Of a DNA stretch of 64,000 nucleotides, positions 48,559 to 59,395 are shown in pieces. Position numbers and translations under genes: made by a program. The DNA is from Thiocystis violacea (GTDB lineage: Bacteria; Pseudomonadota; Gammaproteobacteria; Chromatiales; Chromatiaceae). The notes under the pieces were generated by a model that searched no databases, was not told the origin of the DNA, and was given only the letters and a program-made list of their open reading frames with translations. The stretch lies in assembly GCF_016583575.1 (NCBI RefSeq), contig NZ_NRRG01000022.1, forward strand, positions 1 through 64,000, given 5' to 3'. Positions within the stretch are counted from its first letter, which is position 1. Each line of letters opens with the position of its first letter.

Positions 48559-50592
48559 TCAGAAGGCGTAACCCACCGACAGCCACCAGCGCCGACCAAG
48601 GCGCGGATAGCCATCCGGATAGATGAGATCGACCCCGCCGTAGCTGGTGATGATGTCGGGGTAATGGACCTGGGAATCGGCCAGATTCTTGATGCCCGCG
48701 TTCAAATAAAGGCCCTTGACCGGCGTGCGGTAGCCGAGCGTGAGGTCCAGCAGCCCGTAAGCCTCCAGATCTTCGCGCTGTTGCGATTCGGCCCGGTGAC
48801 GCTCGCCGACATAGCGGAATTGCAGGGCGGCCGTCCATCGCTCATGGGGTCGCCAGGTGAGCGCCAGATTCCCCAGCAGACGCGCTCCGCCCGACAGGGT
48901 CGTGTCGGTCGCGGGGTACGTGGCATCGACATAGGACAGGTTGGCGTCGACCTTGAGACTGGCGCCCAGGCGATGCCCGTACTCCAGCTCGACACCGCGC
49001 AGACGGGCGTCCTGGCCGTTGACATAGCCATCCTCCTCCTCCTCGTCGAAAAGGATCGGCTCGGTCAGGTCCGAGTGAAAGAGGGTAAGGCGCGCGTCCC
49101 AGCGGGGCTTGGCCAGGATGTACCCAAGCTCATAGGTCGCGATCTCGCTCGCCTCCAGCGACGCCTCGGCGGCGTACTCCAGTTCGTAGAAGGTCGGAGG
49201 ACGAAAGGCCCGCGCGTACTGGAATTTCAGGATATTCGTCTCGTCGATACGCCAGACCGCCGCGGCGCGGGGACTGAGCATGGAGCCCGCGTCGCTGTAG
49301 TCGTCGTAACGCAGCGTACCGGTGAGGGTGACGGATTCGCGCGGACGATACTGATCCTGGGCGACCAGGCCGACGATGGTTCGGTCGTGCTCCGTGTCGA
49401 GCCAGTTCTCGGGGATCTCGGCGGGGAAACCGGACCAGTCCCAGCTCGCCTGGTCGATCTCGACCTGACTGAGTTCAAGACCGAACAGCCACTCATGCTC
49501 GGGCGTCGGCCGCCAGAAGACATCGGCCGACCCGCCATAACGGGTCTCCTGGTACTCCTGGTTCATATAAATCGGCGTGTCGGCGAGATAGCTCGCCGGA
49601 AACACATAGAGACGATCGCGGTCGCGCTCCTGTCGCAGGAGATCCAGCCGGATCCTGGCCTCCAGGCCCTCCGAGAGGCGAAGATCCCGGCCAACCCGCG
49701 CCGTCATAACCCGATGGCGGGACGCCAGATTATGGTCCGAGGGTGGAAGGAAATGGTTGATCCCGAAATGATCCCCGTAATCGTCCTGAAGCAGCTTGAG
49801 GTCGACGAGGACATCACGCCATCGCAGGGTTCCGAAGGCGGCCTGGTAGCGATGGGCCTCGTTGGACTCACCCGGCGCGTTGGAAAGCGCGGATTCACCG
49901 ATCAGGCTCAGCGCATCCTGGTCGACATCGACGCCGCCCTCGCCCTCAAGGCCCATCAGATTCATGGAGAGGCTCAGATCGCGCTTGGGATCGCTCCAGC
50001 TCCAGATCGTGCCCAGGCCGTGATCCGCCGCTTCGCCGGCCTGGAGATGGACGCGCCGCTCGTGCTGGCGGGTGATGACATTGACGACCCCGGCATAGGC
50101 ATACTCGCCATGCACCGAGGAACCGGGGCCGCGAATGACCTCGATACGCTCCACCTGTTCGATCGGGATGTTCAACACGACGTTAGCCGTCGCGGTGAGC
50201 GAGGAATTCATCGAGACGCCGTCGAGCATGAGCTTGACGTTGCCCGAGGCATAGCCGTGGCCGACCCCGCGACTCAGTATCAGCCGCTCGCCGGTCATTT
50301 CGAGGCCCTGACTCATGCCGGGCACCAGCGAGATGGAATCCCAGACCGTCCGCGCGCCGCGCGTCAGCAGATCCTCCCCGGTCAGGATGGTGACGATGCC
50401 CGGAACGAAGTCCGCGTTCATCCCGCTCTTGGTGGCCAGCCGGGTCTCGCCCTCCAGGAGGGTCAGCAGATCGTCGCGCTCCGGATCGGCGGTTGACTCG
50501 GTCGCTCCGGAGACGGCCTGGGACAGCGCCAAAAAGAGGGCACCCGTCAGCAGGATCCGGGCTGGCCCGAGGTAGGGGAGAAAGGCTCGCAT
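48559..50592 (-). CDS. TonB-dependent outer membrane receptor
   Basis: Protein of 677 residues from the ATG at 50592 that gives a signal peptide (ILLTGALFLALSQAVSGA). Plug domain about 50-170: VPGIVTILTGEDLLTRGART, LSRGVGHGYASGNVKLMLDG, QVERIEVIRGPGSSVHGEYA and YAGVVNVITRQ, the standard plug motifs. The rest is a beta-barrel ending LSVGYAF with terminal Phe. It imports a ligand (siderophore, vitamin, or other) with TonB energy. It stands 10 bases before the YfiR-like gene and a diguanylate cyclase, so ligand binding may feed into c-di-GMP signalling. Confidence 0.9.
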   Translation of the reverse strand: MRAFLPYLGPARILLTGALFLALSQAVSGATESTADPERDDLLTLLEGETRLATKSGMNADFVPGIVTILTGEDLLTRGARTVWDSISLVPGMSQGLEMTGERLILSRGVGHGYASGNVKLMLDGVSMNSSLTATANVVLNIPIEQVERIEVIRGPGSSVHGEYAYAGVVNVITRQHERRVHLQAGEAADHGLGTIWSWSDPKRDLSLSMNLMGLEGEGGVDVDQDALSLIGESALSNAPGESNEAHRYQAAFGTLRWRDVLVDLKLLQDDYGDHFGINHFLPPSDHNLASRHRVMTARVGRDLRLSEGLEARIRLDLLRQERDRDRLYVFPASYLADTPIYMNQEYQETRYGGSADVFWRPTPEHEWLFGLELSQVEIDQASWDWSGFPAEIPENWLDTEHDRTIVGLVAQDQYRPRESVTLTGTLRYDDYSDAGSMLSPRAAAVWRIDETNILKFQYARAFRPPTFYELEYAAEASLEASEIATYELGYILAKPRWDARLTLFHSDLTEPILFDEEEEDGYVNGQDARLRGVELEYGHRLGASLKVDANLSYVDATYPATDTTLSGGARLLGNLALTWRPHERWTAALQFRYVGERHRAESQQREDLEAYGLLDLTLGYRTPVKGLYLNAGIKNLADSQVHYPDIITSYGGVDLIYPDGYPRLGRRWWLSVGYAF

Positions 50593-50736
50593 CAAACGCA
50601 CCGTGAGTGGTTTGGAGAATGGCGGCCAGGATGGCGGGGTAATGGCCTGACCGAGGATGTCCATCGCGGGATGCCTCGGATGCCGTTTAAGTCATTATCA
50701 CCCCTATGGGTATCGTGCTCAAATCCGTTGATCGGA

Positions 50737-52827
50737 TCACTCGAGCCAGACCGTGGCGCGGGCCGCCGCGCCGCGCCCGTCGACCACGACCAGTGTCGCA
50801 TAACCTGGACCTTCCGGGCTCCAGCGCGCGATCCGCGAGAAAGGCTCGCGGCCGATCGGGCTTCCGTTCGCCAGCCAGGTATAGGGCGGCGTGCCCCCCC
50901 GCGCCTTGAGCACCAGCGGCATCGAAGCCCCGGCCTTCAGACCCAGATCGACACGCGCGCCAGGCGGTGGATAGGCGATCTCCAGATCCGTGCCCGACGG
51001 ATCGGATCGTCCGGACTGGCGCCCGCTCGACACCCGCCGCAGGGGCGGGGGCAAGCCGGCGGAATCGGCCGTCAGCACCCCCGGCGGCGCCGGACGCAAG
51101 GGCGCGCCGTCGCCGAGATGGGCGAAGACATCGATCAGAATGGGCGCCGCGGCCTCGATCCCGATCAGCCCAGGCACCGAGGCGCCATCCGGCCGCCCGA
51201 CCCAGACGCCGACCACATGCCGGCCATCGAAGCCGATCGCCCAGGCGTCGCGATAGCCGTAGGAGGTGCCGGTCTTGAAGGCGATGGGACCGGATCGCCC
51301 CAGACCGGGCGCGGACAGGCCAGCCAGGATCGAGCCAACGTACCAAGCGGCCCGCTCGTCGAGCACCGGCGGACCCGAGGCGACGGGGAATCCGGAAGGC
51401 TGGCCCGACAGCGTCTCACGCAGTTCGACGGGCGTTCCCCCACGGGCCAGGGCGGCGTAGAGGCGGACCAGATCCGTCAGGGTGACGCCCAGACCGCCCA
51501 GTCCGATCGCCAGTCCGGGCGGCGAATCGTCGGGCAGGACGGGCGCGATTCCGGCACGCCGCAGACGCGCCATCAAACGTGCCGGACCCACGGCATCGAG
51601 CAGGGTCACCGCCGGGACGTTGAGCGAGAGTTGCAGGGCGCGACGAACGCTCACCGTTCCCTGATAGTCGCGGTCGAAGTTGGTCGGCGCGTAGCCGGAG
51701 AATCCGCTCGGCCGATCCTCGATCAGACTGTCTGGGTGGGCGATACCGTCCTCGAAGGCGAGACCATAGATCAGCGGCTTGAGCGTAGAGCCGGGCGAGC
51801 GCACCGCTCGGGTCATGTCGATATAGCCGCGCCGTTCGGTATCCAGGGGCCGCGCCGCGCCGACCGAGGCCAGCACCTCGCCGCTGGCGTGACGCGCCAC
51901 CAACAGGGCCAGGGAGACCTTCTCGCCCAACGGCTCGACCCGCTCGGCGGCCAGCCGCTCCAGACGCCGTTGGATCTCGCCATCGATGGTCAGGCGCCCC
52001 GTGGCGAGTTCCGGATGCGCGCGCCACTGCCGCCAGGTCAGGTGGGCCGCCAGCCTGGGAAAGTCGCGGCGTCGGGTCGGAACCGGCTCCTGGAGCGCGG
52101 CGGCCAGCTCGATGCCGTCGATGACCCCGGCCCGATGCGCCCGCTCCAGCAGGCGGTCACGCGCCCGCCGCGCGGCCTGGGGATCGCGATCGGGCCGGCG
52201 CGCCTCCGGGGCCTGGGGCAGGACGACCAGAAAGGCGGCCTCGGCGGTGCTGAGTCGTCGCGGCTCCTTGCCGAACCAGGCCAGCGCCGCCGAGCGCACC
52301 CCCTCCAGATTGCCGCCATAGGGCGCCAGGGTCAGGTAGAGGGTCAGGATGGCGTCCTTGTCCATCAGTCGCTCCAGGGCCAGGGCGTCGCGGATCTGCC
52401 GCCATTTACCGGACAGCTCGCGCGTCGACCGCTCGTCGAGCCGTCGCGCCACCTGCATGCTCAGGGTCGATCCGCCGGAGACGATCCGCCCATGTCGAAC
52501 CCACTGCCAGGCGGCGCGCAGCAGGGCGCGAGGATCGACGCCCCTGTGCTCGCGAAAGCGGCGGTCCTCCGCGAACAGCAGCAGACGGAGATACTCGGGG
52601 TCGACCTGATCGAGCGTCACCGGCAGGCGCCAGCGACCGCCGTCGACGGTGAATGGACGCAGGAGCCGGCCCTCGCGATCGAGCCACAGGGGCGATGTTT
52701 GGACGCGGGTATCGGGAGGGGTGGTCGAGGCGATCCGCGCGGGACCGATGACCAGCGCGAAGGCGAGGGCCAGCGCCGCGAGCACGCCGAGCCATCGGGA
52801 GAGACGGCGAACTCCGGGGAGACTCAT
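50737..52827 (-). CDS. pbpC: penicillin-binding protein 1C
   Basis: Protein of 696 residues from the ATG at 52827, one N-terminal membrane helix. The glycosyltransferase domain has FAEDRRFREHRGVDPRALLR and GGSTLSMQVARRL; the transpeptidase has SPGSTLKPLIYG (SxxK), LSLNVPA (SxN) and AFKTGTSYGYRDAW (KTG); the C-terminal BiPBP domain follows (about 610-696). It polymerises and may cross-link peptidoglycan in the periplasm. The alpha-2-macroglobulin gene that often accompanies pbpC is absent here. It follows feoB by 28 bases on the same strand. Confidence 0.95.
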   Translation of the reverse strand: MSLPGVRRLSRWLGVLAALALAFALVIGPARIASTTPPDTRVQTSPLWLDREGRLLRPFTVDGGRWRLPVTLDQVDPEYLRLLLFAEDRRFREHRGVDPRALLRAAWQWVRHGRIVSGGSTLSMQVARRLDERSTRELSGKWRQIRDALALERLMDKDAILTLYLTLAPYGGNLEGVRSAALAWFGKEPRRLSTAEAAFLVVLPQAPEARRPDRDPQAARRARDRLLERAHRAGVIDGIELAAALQEPVPTRRRDFPRLAAHLTWRQWRAHPELATGRLTIDGEIQRRLERLAAERVEPLGEKVSLALLVARHASGEVLASVGAARPLDTERRGYIDMTRAVRSPGSTLKPLIYGLAFEDGIAHPDSLIEDRPSGFSGYAPTNFDRDYQGTVSVRRALQLSLNVPAVTLLDAVGPARLMARLRRAGIAPVLPDDSPPGLAIGLGGLGVTLTDLVRLYAALARGGTPVELRETLSGQPSGFPVASGPPVLDERAAWYVGSILAGLSAPGLGRSGPIAFKTGTSYGYRDAWAIGFDGRHVVGVWVGRPDGASVPGLIGIEAAAPILIDVFAHLGDGAPLRPAPPGVLTADSAGLPPPLRRVSSGRQSGRSDPSGTDLEIAYPPPGARVDLGLKAGASMPLVLKARGGTPPYTWLANGSPIGREPFSRIARWSPEGPGYATLVVVDGRGAAARATVWLE

Positions 52828-52855
52828 ACCAGTGGATCGCTCTCCCTCGCTGGTC

Positions 52856-55213
52856 TCAGACCCCGGACGGCTCGCTACGCTGTCCGGATGCCTCCTTGCG
52901 CGCCCAAAGCCGCAGTGCGAGCAGAACGCCGATGAACAGACCGAGCCCACCGCCGATCCAGAGTCCGGACGCTAGTGGATCGCGCTCGAAAATGGCCGTC
53001 TGGTAGAAGAGGGTCGCGACCAGGAAGGCGATGCCCGTGGTCCAGAAACCGACGAAGACGGCCCAGGACACACCGGCCTCCCGGACGATCGCGCCGATGG
53101 TCGCGATACAGGGGAAGTAGAGAAGCACGAACAGCAGGTAGGCGAAGGCACCGGCCTGGCCGTCGAAACGCTCGGCCATGGCGCCGAAGGTGCCCGACTG
53201 AACCCCCTGCTCGGCCGCCGCGGTGGCGCGATCGTCCAGATCGCCGATATCGAGCCCGAGCGGATCCAGCAGGCGCGCGCCCAACAGCGACAGGTTGTCG
53301 CCGATGGAGGCGCCCGCCCGGCCCAGGTCGCGCCAGAGATCGAAGGGCTCGGGCGCCTCGGGCGGGTGCGCCTCGGCGGCCAGCCGGCCGTAGAGCGAAT
53401 CCAGCGTACCCACGATCACCTCCTTGGCCAGCACGCCCGAGATGACCCCCAGCACCGCCGGCCAGTTGTCCTCGCGAATGCCCATGGGGGCGAACAGCGG
53501 CGTGGCCACGCGGCTTACCTCGGCGAGGATGGAGGCGTCGCTGTCCCGGTTGCCCAGACGACCGTCGCTGCCGACCGTGGCCAGCACATTGAGCACCAGC
53601 ACCATGAGCACGATGACCCGCCCGGCCTCGCGCAGGAAGAGCTTGACCCGGTCCCAGGTGCGCAGCAGCACACCCTTGAGCGTCGGCAGATGATAGGGCG
53701 GCAGCTCCATCAGCAGTCCCGAGCTGTCGCCCTTGAGCAGGGTGTGCTTCATCGCCATGCCGGAGAGAATGGCGACGGCGATCCCGGTCAGATAGAGCAG
53801 GAACACTAGATTCTGGCCCGACTGGGGAAAGAAGGCGGCGGCGAAGAGCGCGTAGACCGGCAGGCGGGCGCCACAGGACATGAAGGGATTCATGAGGATG
53901 GTGAGCTTGCGCTCGCGCTCGCTCTCCAGGGTGCGGGTCGCCATGACCGCCGGCACGTTGCAGCCGAAACCGACGATCAGCGGCACGAACGCCTTGCCCG
54001 GCAGCCCGATGGAGCGCATGAATCGGTCCATGACGAAGGCGGCGCGAGCCATGTAGCCGCTATCCTCCAGGGCCGAGAGCACGATGTAGAGACTGGCGAT
54101 GATGGGGATGAAGGTGCCCACGACCTGCAAACCGCCGCCGATCCCGTCCGCCAGGATCAGCCTCAGCCAGCCCGGCGCTCCGGCGTCGTCGAGGAGGACG
54201 CCGAATCCGTCCACGAACAGCGCCTGACCGACCAGATCGAAGAAATCGATGAAGGCGCCGCCGATGTTCATGGTGAACATGAACATGATGTAGATCATCA
54301 GCAGAAAGAGCGGGATCCCGAATGCCCGGCTCAACACCACCCGGTCGATGCGGTCGGAGAGCGTGCGTCCGATCCGATGACTCTCGCGCACCACGCGCTG
54401 GGCCAGCGCGTGGGCATGGCCGAAACGGGTGTCGGCGATGTGCAGATCGGCGTCCTCACCGGTGCGTTCGCCGATCTGACGGCGGCAAGCCTCGGCCAGC
54501 TCCAGGGTCTCCGGCCCGACGGCCTTCTCGGCCATGGGATCCGACTCCAGCAGCTTGAGGGCCAGCCACCGGGCATTGGCCCGATCGGGGATCTCGCCGA
54601 GCCGGGGCAGGAGGTCGGCGACCGACTCCTCGACGCAATCGCCATGCCTCAGGGCCAGCCCGGCCGGCTCGCGACCCTCCGCGACCGCCAGCAGACGCGC
54701 CTGCAACTCCGTCAGCCCTTCCTTGCTGACCGCCACCAGGGGCACGACCGGGCAACCGATGGCGGCCGACAACTGAGCCGTGTCGATCCGGATGCCCCGC
54801 TTGCGGGCGATGTCCATCATGTTGAGCGCCAGCACGATGGGCACGCCCATCTCCAGCAACTGGACGGTCAGATAGAGATGACGCTCCAGGCTGCTCGCGT
54901 CGAGCACGTTGACGATGAGATCGGCGTCGCGGCTCAGCAGATAATCGCGGGTGACCATCTCGTCGAGCGAGCTGGCGTCCAGCGAATAAATGCCCGGCAG
55001 GTCGATCACCCGGACCCGTCGCCCGTCCAGTTCCAGCAAACCCTCCTTGCGCTCGACCGTCACGCCCGGCCAGTTGCCCGTGGTCTGGCGGATACCGGTC
55101 AGGGCATTGAAGAGCGCCGACTTGCCGCAGTTGGGGTTTCCCGCCAGGGCGAGGGTCAGCGGCGGCGGTTGCTCGAACCCGTCCTGTCTCGATTTTTCCG
55201 ACACGCGGCTCAT
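52856..55213 (-). CDS. feoB: ferrous iron transporter FeoB
   Basis: Protein of 785 residues. The N-terminal G domain has G1 GNPNCGKSALFN, G3 DLPGIYSL, G4 NMMD; a helical GDI-like region follows, and then two Gate/core membrane repeats (GFGCNVPAVMATRTL, FMSCGARLPVYALF with the Cys of the iron path). It imports Fe(II) across the cytoplasmic membrane, driven or gated by GTP hydrolysis. The ATG overlaps the feoA stop (ATGA). The 3' part continues to a short cytoplasmic tail without an obvious FeoC-like domain. Confidence 0.97.
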   Translation of the reverse strand: MSRVSEKSRQDGFEQPPPLTLALAGNPNCGKSALFNALTGIRQTTGNWPGVTVERKEGLLELDGRRVRVIDLPGIYSLDASSLDEMVTRDYLLSRDADLIVNVLDASSLERHLYLTVQLLEMGVPIVLALNMMDIARKRGIRIDTAQLSAAIGCPVVPLVAVSKEGLTELQARLLAVAEGREPAGLALRHGDCVEESVADLLPRLGEIPDRANARWLALKLLESDPMAEKAVGPETLELAEACRRQIGERTGEDADLHIADTRFGHAHALAQRVVRESHRIGRTLSDRIDRVVLSRAFGIPLFLLMIYIMFMFTMNIGGAFIDFFDLVGQALFVDGFGVLLDDAGAPGWLRLILADGIGGGLQVVGTFIPIIASLYIVLSALEDSGYMARAAFVMDRFMRSIGLPGKAFVPLIVGFGCNVPAVMATRTLESERERKLTILMNPFMSCGARLPVYALFAAAFFPQSGQNLVFLLYLTGIAVAILSGMAMKHTLLKGDSSGLLMELPPYHLPTLKGVLLRTWDRVKLFLREAGRVIVLMVLVLNVLATVGSDGRLGNRDSDASILAEVSRVATPLFAPMGIREDNWPAVLGVISGVLAKEVIVGTLDSLYGRLAAEAHPPEAPEPFDLWRDLGRAGASIGDNLSLLGARLLDPLGLDIGDLDDRATAAAEQGVQSGTFGAMAERFDGQAGAFAYLLFVLLYFPCIATIGAIVREAGVSWAVFVGFWTTGIAFLVATLFYQTAIFERDPLASGLWIGGGLGLFIGVLLALRLWARKEASGQRSEPSGV

Positions 55214-55551
55214 GCGGGATCACCATCCAGGGCGCGCGGCTCTGCGAGTGGATCCTTGTCCAGCAACGGTTCATCCGTCTCGGGCGCGCTGGATTCGCCA
55301 TCCTCGGACGTCGGATCCAGGATCACCCAGACCTTTTCGGCGATCCCGGAGCCGATGGCGATCCGCAGTCCGCCACTGGCCAGCACCAACCCCTGACCGC
55401 GCCGCTGGACCACGCACAGCGGGCTGCCCTGTCGCAGACCCAAGGCCAGCAGCCGGCGCGTCAAATGACGCCCGCCGCGAATCTCGGCGAGGTGGGCCGG
55501 GGTGTCCGGCGGAAGATCGGGAAGACGGATGGGATCGGCGGACTGGGGCAT
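55210..55551 (-). CDS. feoA: FeoA, with acidic C-terminal extension
   Basis: Protein of 113 residues from the ATG at 55551, against 75-85 for most FeoA proteins. The SH3-like core spans about residues 10-82 (HLAEIRGGRHLTRRLLALGL, GSPLCVVQRRGQGLVLA, GSGIAEKVWVIL); the last 30 residues are acidic and probably disordered. FeoA binds FeoB and is needed for ferrous iron uptake. The two genes overlap by four bases. No ferric uptake regulator box was identified by eye in the short upstream gap, which carries the dispersed repeat. Confidence 0.9.
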   Translation of the reverse strand: MPQSADPIRLPDLPPDTPAHLAEIRGGRHLTRRLLALGLRQGSPLCVVQRRGQGLVLASGGLRIAIGSGIAEKVWVILDPTSEDGESSAPETDEPLLDKDPLAEPRALDGDPA

Positions 55552-55858
55552 GGTTCGATACGACGAAGGGGGCGAGCGGGCGCCATTGACTAAAGGAAGA
55601 GCATACCCCGAACCCAGTCTTTGCCACAGACGAATGGAAAGAAGCTGGGGTACTGGGCTCGGATCGACGCGCGCGACGCGGATGTCGCGCGGCATCCTTC
55701 CGGCATCCGGTTCCAGGGATGGAAGGGTTCTTGAATTGATGAAACGATTGATGGACGCGGGATGGGGAGGTTGGAGGCGGTATCGACGCGATTTCCTGAC
55801 CGTCGACATCGGACGCCGTGGTCAGGGTTTCCCGGCCAAGCATCCGTTCGGTTTTCGG
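55552..55858. other. gap upstream of feoAB containing the dispersed repeat copy B
   Basis: About 300 bases without a gene between feoA and radC, both on the minus strand. The right part is the repeat copy described at 55751-55846; the left part has GCGCGCGACGCGG and GTCGCGCGGC runs that can pair. No Fur or FNR site could be identified confidently. Confidence 0.4.
55751..55846 (-). repeat. dispersed intergenic repeat, copy B
   Basis: Reverse-complement partner of 46229-46323. The two copies share CCGATGTCGACGGTC exactly and align along about 95 bases with scattered substitutions and very few gaps. Copy B sits between feoA and radC. Confidence 0.7.
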
Positions 55859-56533
55859 TCAGAGCAATCCGCGCTCGGCGAAAGAGGTTCCTTCGCCGTC
55901 TCCGACGATGATGTGATCGAGCACCCGGACATCGATCAGGGCCAGCATGTCCTTGAGACGCTGGGTGATGCACAGGTCCGCCTGGCTAGGCTCGGCCACG
56001 CCCGATGGGTGGTTATGCGCGAAGATCACGGCGGCGGCGTTGGTTTCGAGTACGCGGCGCAGAACCTCGCGCGGATGCACGCTCGCCCCGTCGATGGTGC
56101 CCCGGAACAATTCCTCGAACCGGATGATGCGATGACGGTTGTCGAGGAAAAGACAGGCGAAGATTTCGTGTGGCGAGCCGTAGAGCCGCATCTTGAGATA
56201 ATCGCGCGTGGCCTCGGGACTGGTCAGTACGTCCTGGTCGCTGATGCGCGTGAGCAGGTAACGGCGGCTGAGTTCCAGCACCGCTTGCAGTTGGGCGTAT
56301 TTGGCCGAACCGAGTCCCTTGCCGTCACAGAAGCGACGGCGGTCGGCGGCGAGCAGTCCCGCGATTCCCCCGAAGCTGGCCAGCAGGTCGCGCGCCAGGT
56401 CGACCGCGCTCTTGCCCGGAATGCCGGTGCGCAGAAAGATCGCGAGCAGTTCGGCGTCGGACAGGGCGCCGGCGCCCCGTTCCAGGAGCTTTTCGCGGGG
56501 CCGTTCGTCTTCCGGCCAATCCTTGATCGTCAT
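55859..56533 (-). CDS. radC: RadC/YicR family JAMM protein
   Basis: Protein of 224 residues from the ATG at 56533 ([20 protein letters not shown]). N-terminal helix-hairpin-helix region ([36 protein letters not shown]); C-terminal MPN/JAMM domain with [16 protein letters not shown] and the metal motif [16 protein letters not shown]. Annotated as DNA repair RadC, but its actual role is unsettled. It is divergent from coaBC; the 126-base gap between them holds both promoters. Confidence 0.95.
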   Translation of the reverse strand: MTIKDWPEDERPREKLLERGAGALSDAELLAIFLRTGIPGKSAVDLARDLLASFGGIAGLLAADRRRFCDGKGLGSAKYAQLQAVLELSRRYLLTRISDQDVLTSPEATRDYLKMRLYGSPHEIFACLFLDNRHRIIRFEELFRGTIDGASVHPREVLRRVLETNAAAVIFAHNHPSGVAEPSQADLCITQRLKDMLALIDVRVLDHIIVGDGEGTSFAERGLL

Positions 56534-56659
56534 GATGGTCTCCTGCGCGGGGGGATCGGGTTGTGATCCGCCGATGGAGGAACGCCTCCGGCGGCGTCCT
56601 TCAGGCGCATCGGTTACACTCACGGGCCAATAAACAGCCCAAGGATACACGATTCGATC

Positions 56660-57871
56660 ATGGCTCGGCGGAATAGCTCACGGGTGGTCTTGGGCGTCGG
56701 CGGTGGCATCAGCGCCTATAAATCGGTCGATCTCACCCGGCGTCTCAAGGAGCGCGGCTGCGAGGTGCGCGTGGTCATGACCCAGGCGGCTACCGCCTTC
56801 GTGGGTCCGCTGACCTTCCAGGCGGTTTCCGGCCATCCGGTGCGCACCACGCTGCTGGATCCGGCGGCCGAGGCCGGCATGGGACACATCGAGCTGGCGC
56901 GCTGGGCGGATCGGCTGCTGATCGCGCCGGCCACGGCCGATCTGATGGCCCGGCTGGCGGCGGGCATCGCCGACGACCTGTTGACGACCCTGGCCCTGGC
57001 GACCGAGGCCCCGCTCTCGCTCGCCCCCGCCATGAATCAGGCGATGTGGCGACATCCGGCGACCCAGCGAAACCTGGATATCCTGCGCTCGCGCGGCGCC
57101 CAGATCCTGGGACCGGCCGAGGGCGGGCAGGCGTGCGGGGACGTCGGTCCGGGCCGCATGCTGGAGCCCTTGGAGATCGCCGATATCATCCGTCCGCCGA
57201 CCGGCGCGCCGCTCGCGGGCGCGCGGGTGCTTTTGACCGCCGGACCGACCCGCGAGCCGCTCGATCCGGTGCGCTTTCTCGGCAATCGCAGCTCGGGCAA
57301 GATGGGATTCGCGCTGGCCGAGGCGCTGACCGATCTGGGCGCGCGCGTGGTTCTGGTCTCCGGCCCCACGGCCTTGCCCGCGCCGCGCGTCGCCGAGCAG
57401 GTTTGCGTCGAGACGGCCCTGGAGATGCACGCCGCGGTCTTGTCGCGCGCGGCCGACTGCGATCTGTTCGTCGCGACGGCGGCGGTCGCGGACTATCGCC
57501 CCGCCGAACCGCTCGGCCAGAAGATCAAGAAGGACGCCGGCGAGCTGACCCTGAGGCTGGTGCGCAACCCGGACATCCTCGCGGAGGTCGCGGCCCGGCG
57601 ACCGCCGCCCTTCACCGTCGGCTTCGCCGCCGAGACCGATCGGGTCGAGGAATACGCGCGCGACAAGCTGGTCCGCAAGGGGCTTGATCTGATCGCCGCG
57701 AATCATGTCGGCGGCGCGCGCGGCGGCTTCGAGCGTGACGAGAATGCCCTGACCCTGATCTGGAAGGACGGGAGCCGCGAACTGCCCATGAGGGGCAAGA
57801 CCCAGCTCGCGCGCGAGCTGGCCCTGTTGATCGTCGAACGCTATCTGGAACGCCATGCCACACCGACTTGA
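56660..57871 (+). CDS. coaBC: bifunctional CoaBC (phosphopantothenoylcysteine synthetase/decarboxylase)
   Basis: Protein of 403 residues. CoaC flavoprotein half (about 1-190): [62 protein letters not shown]. CoaB half (about 190-403): [20 protein letters not shown] followed by [17 protein letters not shown] and KIKKDAG. It joins cysteine to 4'-phosphopantothenate with CTP and decarboxylates the product on the way to coenzyme A. The dut start lies within its end (17-base overlap). Confidence 0.97.
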   Translation: MARRNSSRVVLGVGGGISAYKSVDLTRRLKERGCEVRVVMTQAATAFVGPLTFQAVSGHPVRTTLLDPAAEAGMGHIELARWADRLLIAPATADLMARLAAGIADDLLTTLALATEAPLSLAPAMNQAMWRHPATQRNLDILRSRGAQILGPAEGGQACGDVGPGRMLEPLEIADIIRPPTGAPLAGARVLLTAGPTREPLDPVRFLGNRSSGKMGFALAEALTDLGARVVLVSGPTALPAPRVAEQVCVETALEMHAAVLSRAADCDLFVATAAVADYRPAEPLGQKIKKDAGELTLRLVRNPDILAEVAARRPPPFTVGFAAETDRVEEYARDKLVRKGLDLIAANHVGGARGGFERDENALTLIWKDGSRELPMRGKTQLARELALLIVERYLERHATPT

Positions 57872-58313
57872 GGTCAAGATTCTCGATCCGCGCCTGGGTC
57901 GCGACTTCCCGCTGCCCACCCATGCCACCGATGGTTCGGCCGGACTGGATCTGCGAGCCATGCTGGAAGCGCCCCTGGAGCTACCGCCGGGCGGCTGCGA
58001 GCTGCTGCCGACCGGCATGGCGGTGCATATCGCCGAGACCGGCGTCGCCGGGATGATCCTGCCGCGCTCCGGACTCGGCCATCGGCATGGAATCGTGCTC
58101 GGCAATCTGGTCGGCCTGATCGATTCGGACTATCAGGGGCCGCTCCTGGTCTCCTGCTGGAACCGAGGGGACAGGCCTTTCCGGATCGAGATCGGCGAGC
58201 GCATCGCCCAACTGATCCTGGTTCCGGTATTGCGCGCGGAGTTGGTGGTGGTCGAGGCATTCGCGTCTTCCGAGCGCGGCGAGGGCGGATTCGGGCATAC
58301 GGGCACAAACTGA
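57855..58313 (+). CDS. dut: deoxyuridine 5'-triphosphate nucleotidohydrolase
   Basis: Protein of 152 residues, the usual trimeric dUTPase length. The five motifs are present: [30 protein letters not shown] (motifs 2 and 3 in part), [21 protein letters not shown] and the C-terminal P-loop-like [12 protein letters not shown] that closes over the substrate. It cleaves dUTP to dUMP and pyrophosphate, preventing uracil incorporation. Overlaps coaBC, so translation is coupled. Confidence 0.97.
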   Translation: MPHRLEVKILDPRLGRDFPLPTHATDGSAGLDLRAMLEAPLELPPGGCELLPTGMAVHIAETGVAGMILPRSGLGHRHGIVLGNLVGLIDSDYQGPLLVSCWNRGDRPFRIEIGERIAQLILVPVLRAELVVVEAFASSERGEGGFGHTGTN

Positions 58314-58381
58314 CGTCCACCCGATAGCAAGCCCTATTTCGCATAAAAAATGCAAATAAACAATAGCTTAAGCTAAACTGA

Positions 58382-59317
<936 letters not shown>

Positions 59318-59326
59318 GTTCAACCG

Positions 59327-59391
59327 CCGACGACCAAACCGATCGCTTCGGCGGATGAATCCCGGCCAGGCTTGAAGCGCCGACGCCTGGC
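59327..59391. terminator. bidirectional hairpins between argB and the DUF4124 gene
   Basis: Two stem-loops in the convergent gap: CCGCCGA / TCGGCGG (about 59327-59353) and GCCAGGC / GCCTGGC (59365-59391). No long U-tract follows on either strand, so termination may be partial. Confidence 0.5.
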
Positions 59392-59395
59392 GGTT

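Noticed and set aside
48547-50496. Open frame of 649 codons antisense to the TonB receptor
   Set aside because: Antisense shadow of a confident gene, no family features.
50671-52935. Open frame of 754 codons antisense to pbpC
   Set aside because: Arg/Gly/Pro-rich shadow; all catalytic motifs of pbpC are on the other strand.
55735-55760. FNR/Anr box upstream of feoAB
   Set aside because: ATTGATGAAACGATTGAT looks similar but is a direct and not an inverted repeat, so it does not match TTGAT-N4-ATCAA.
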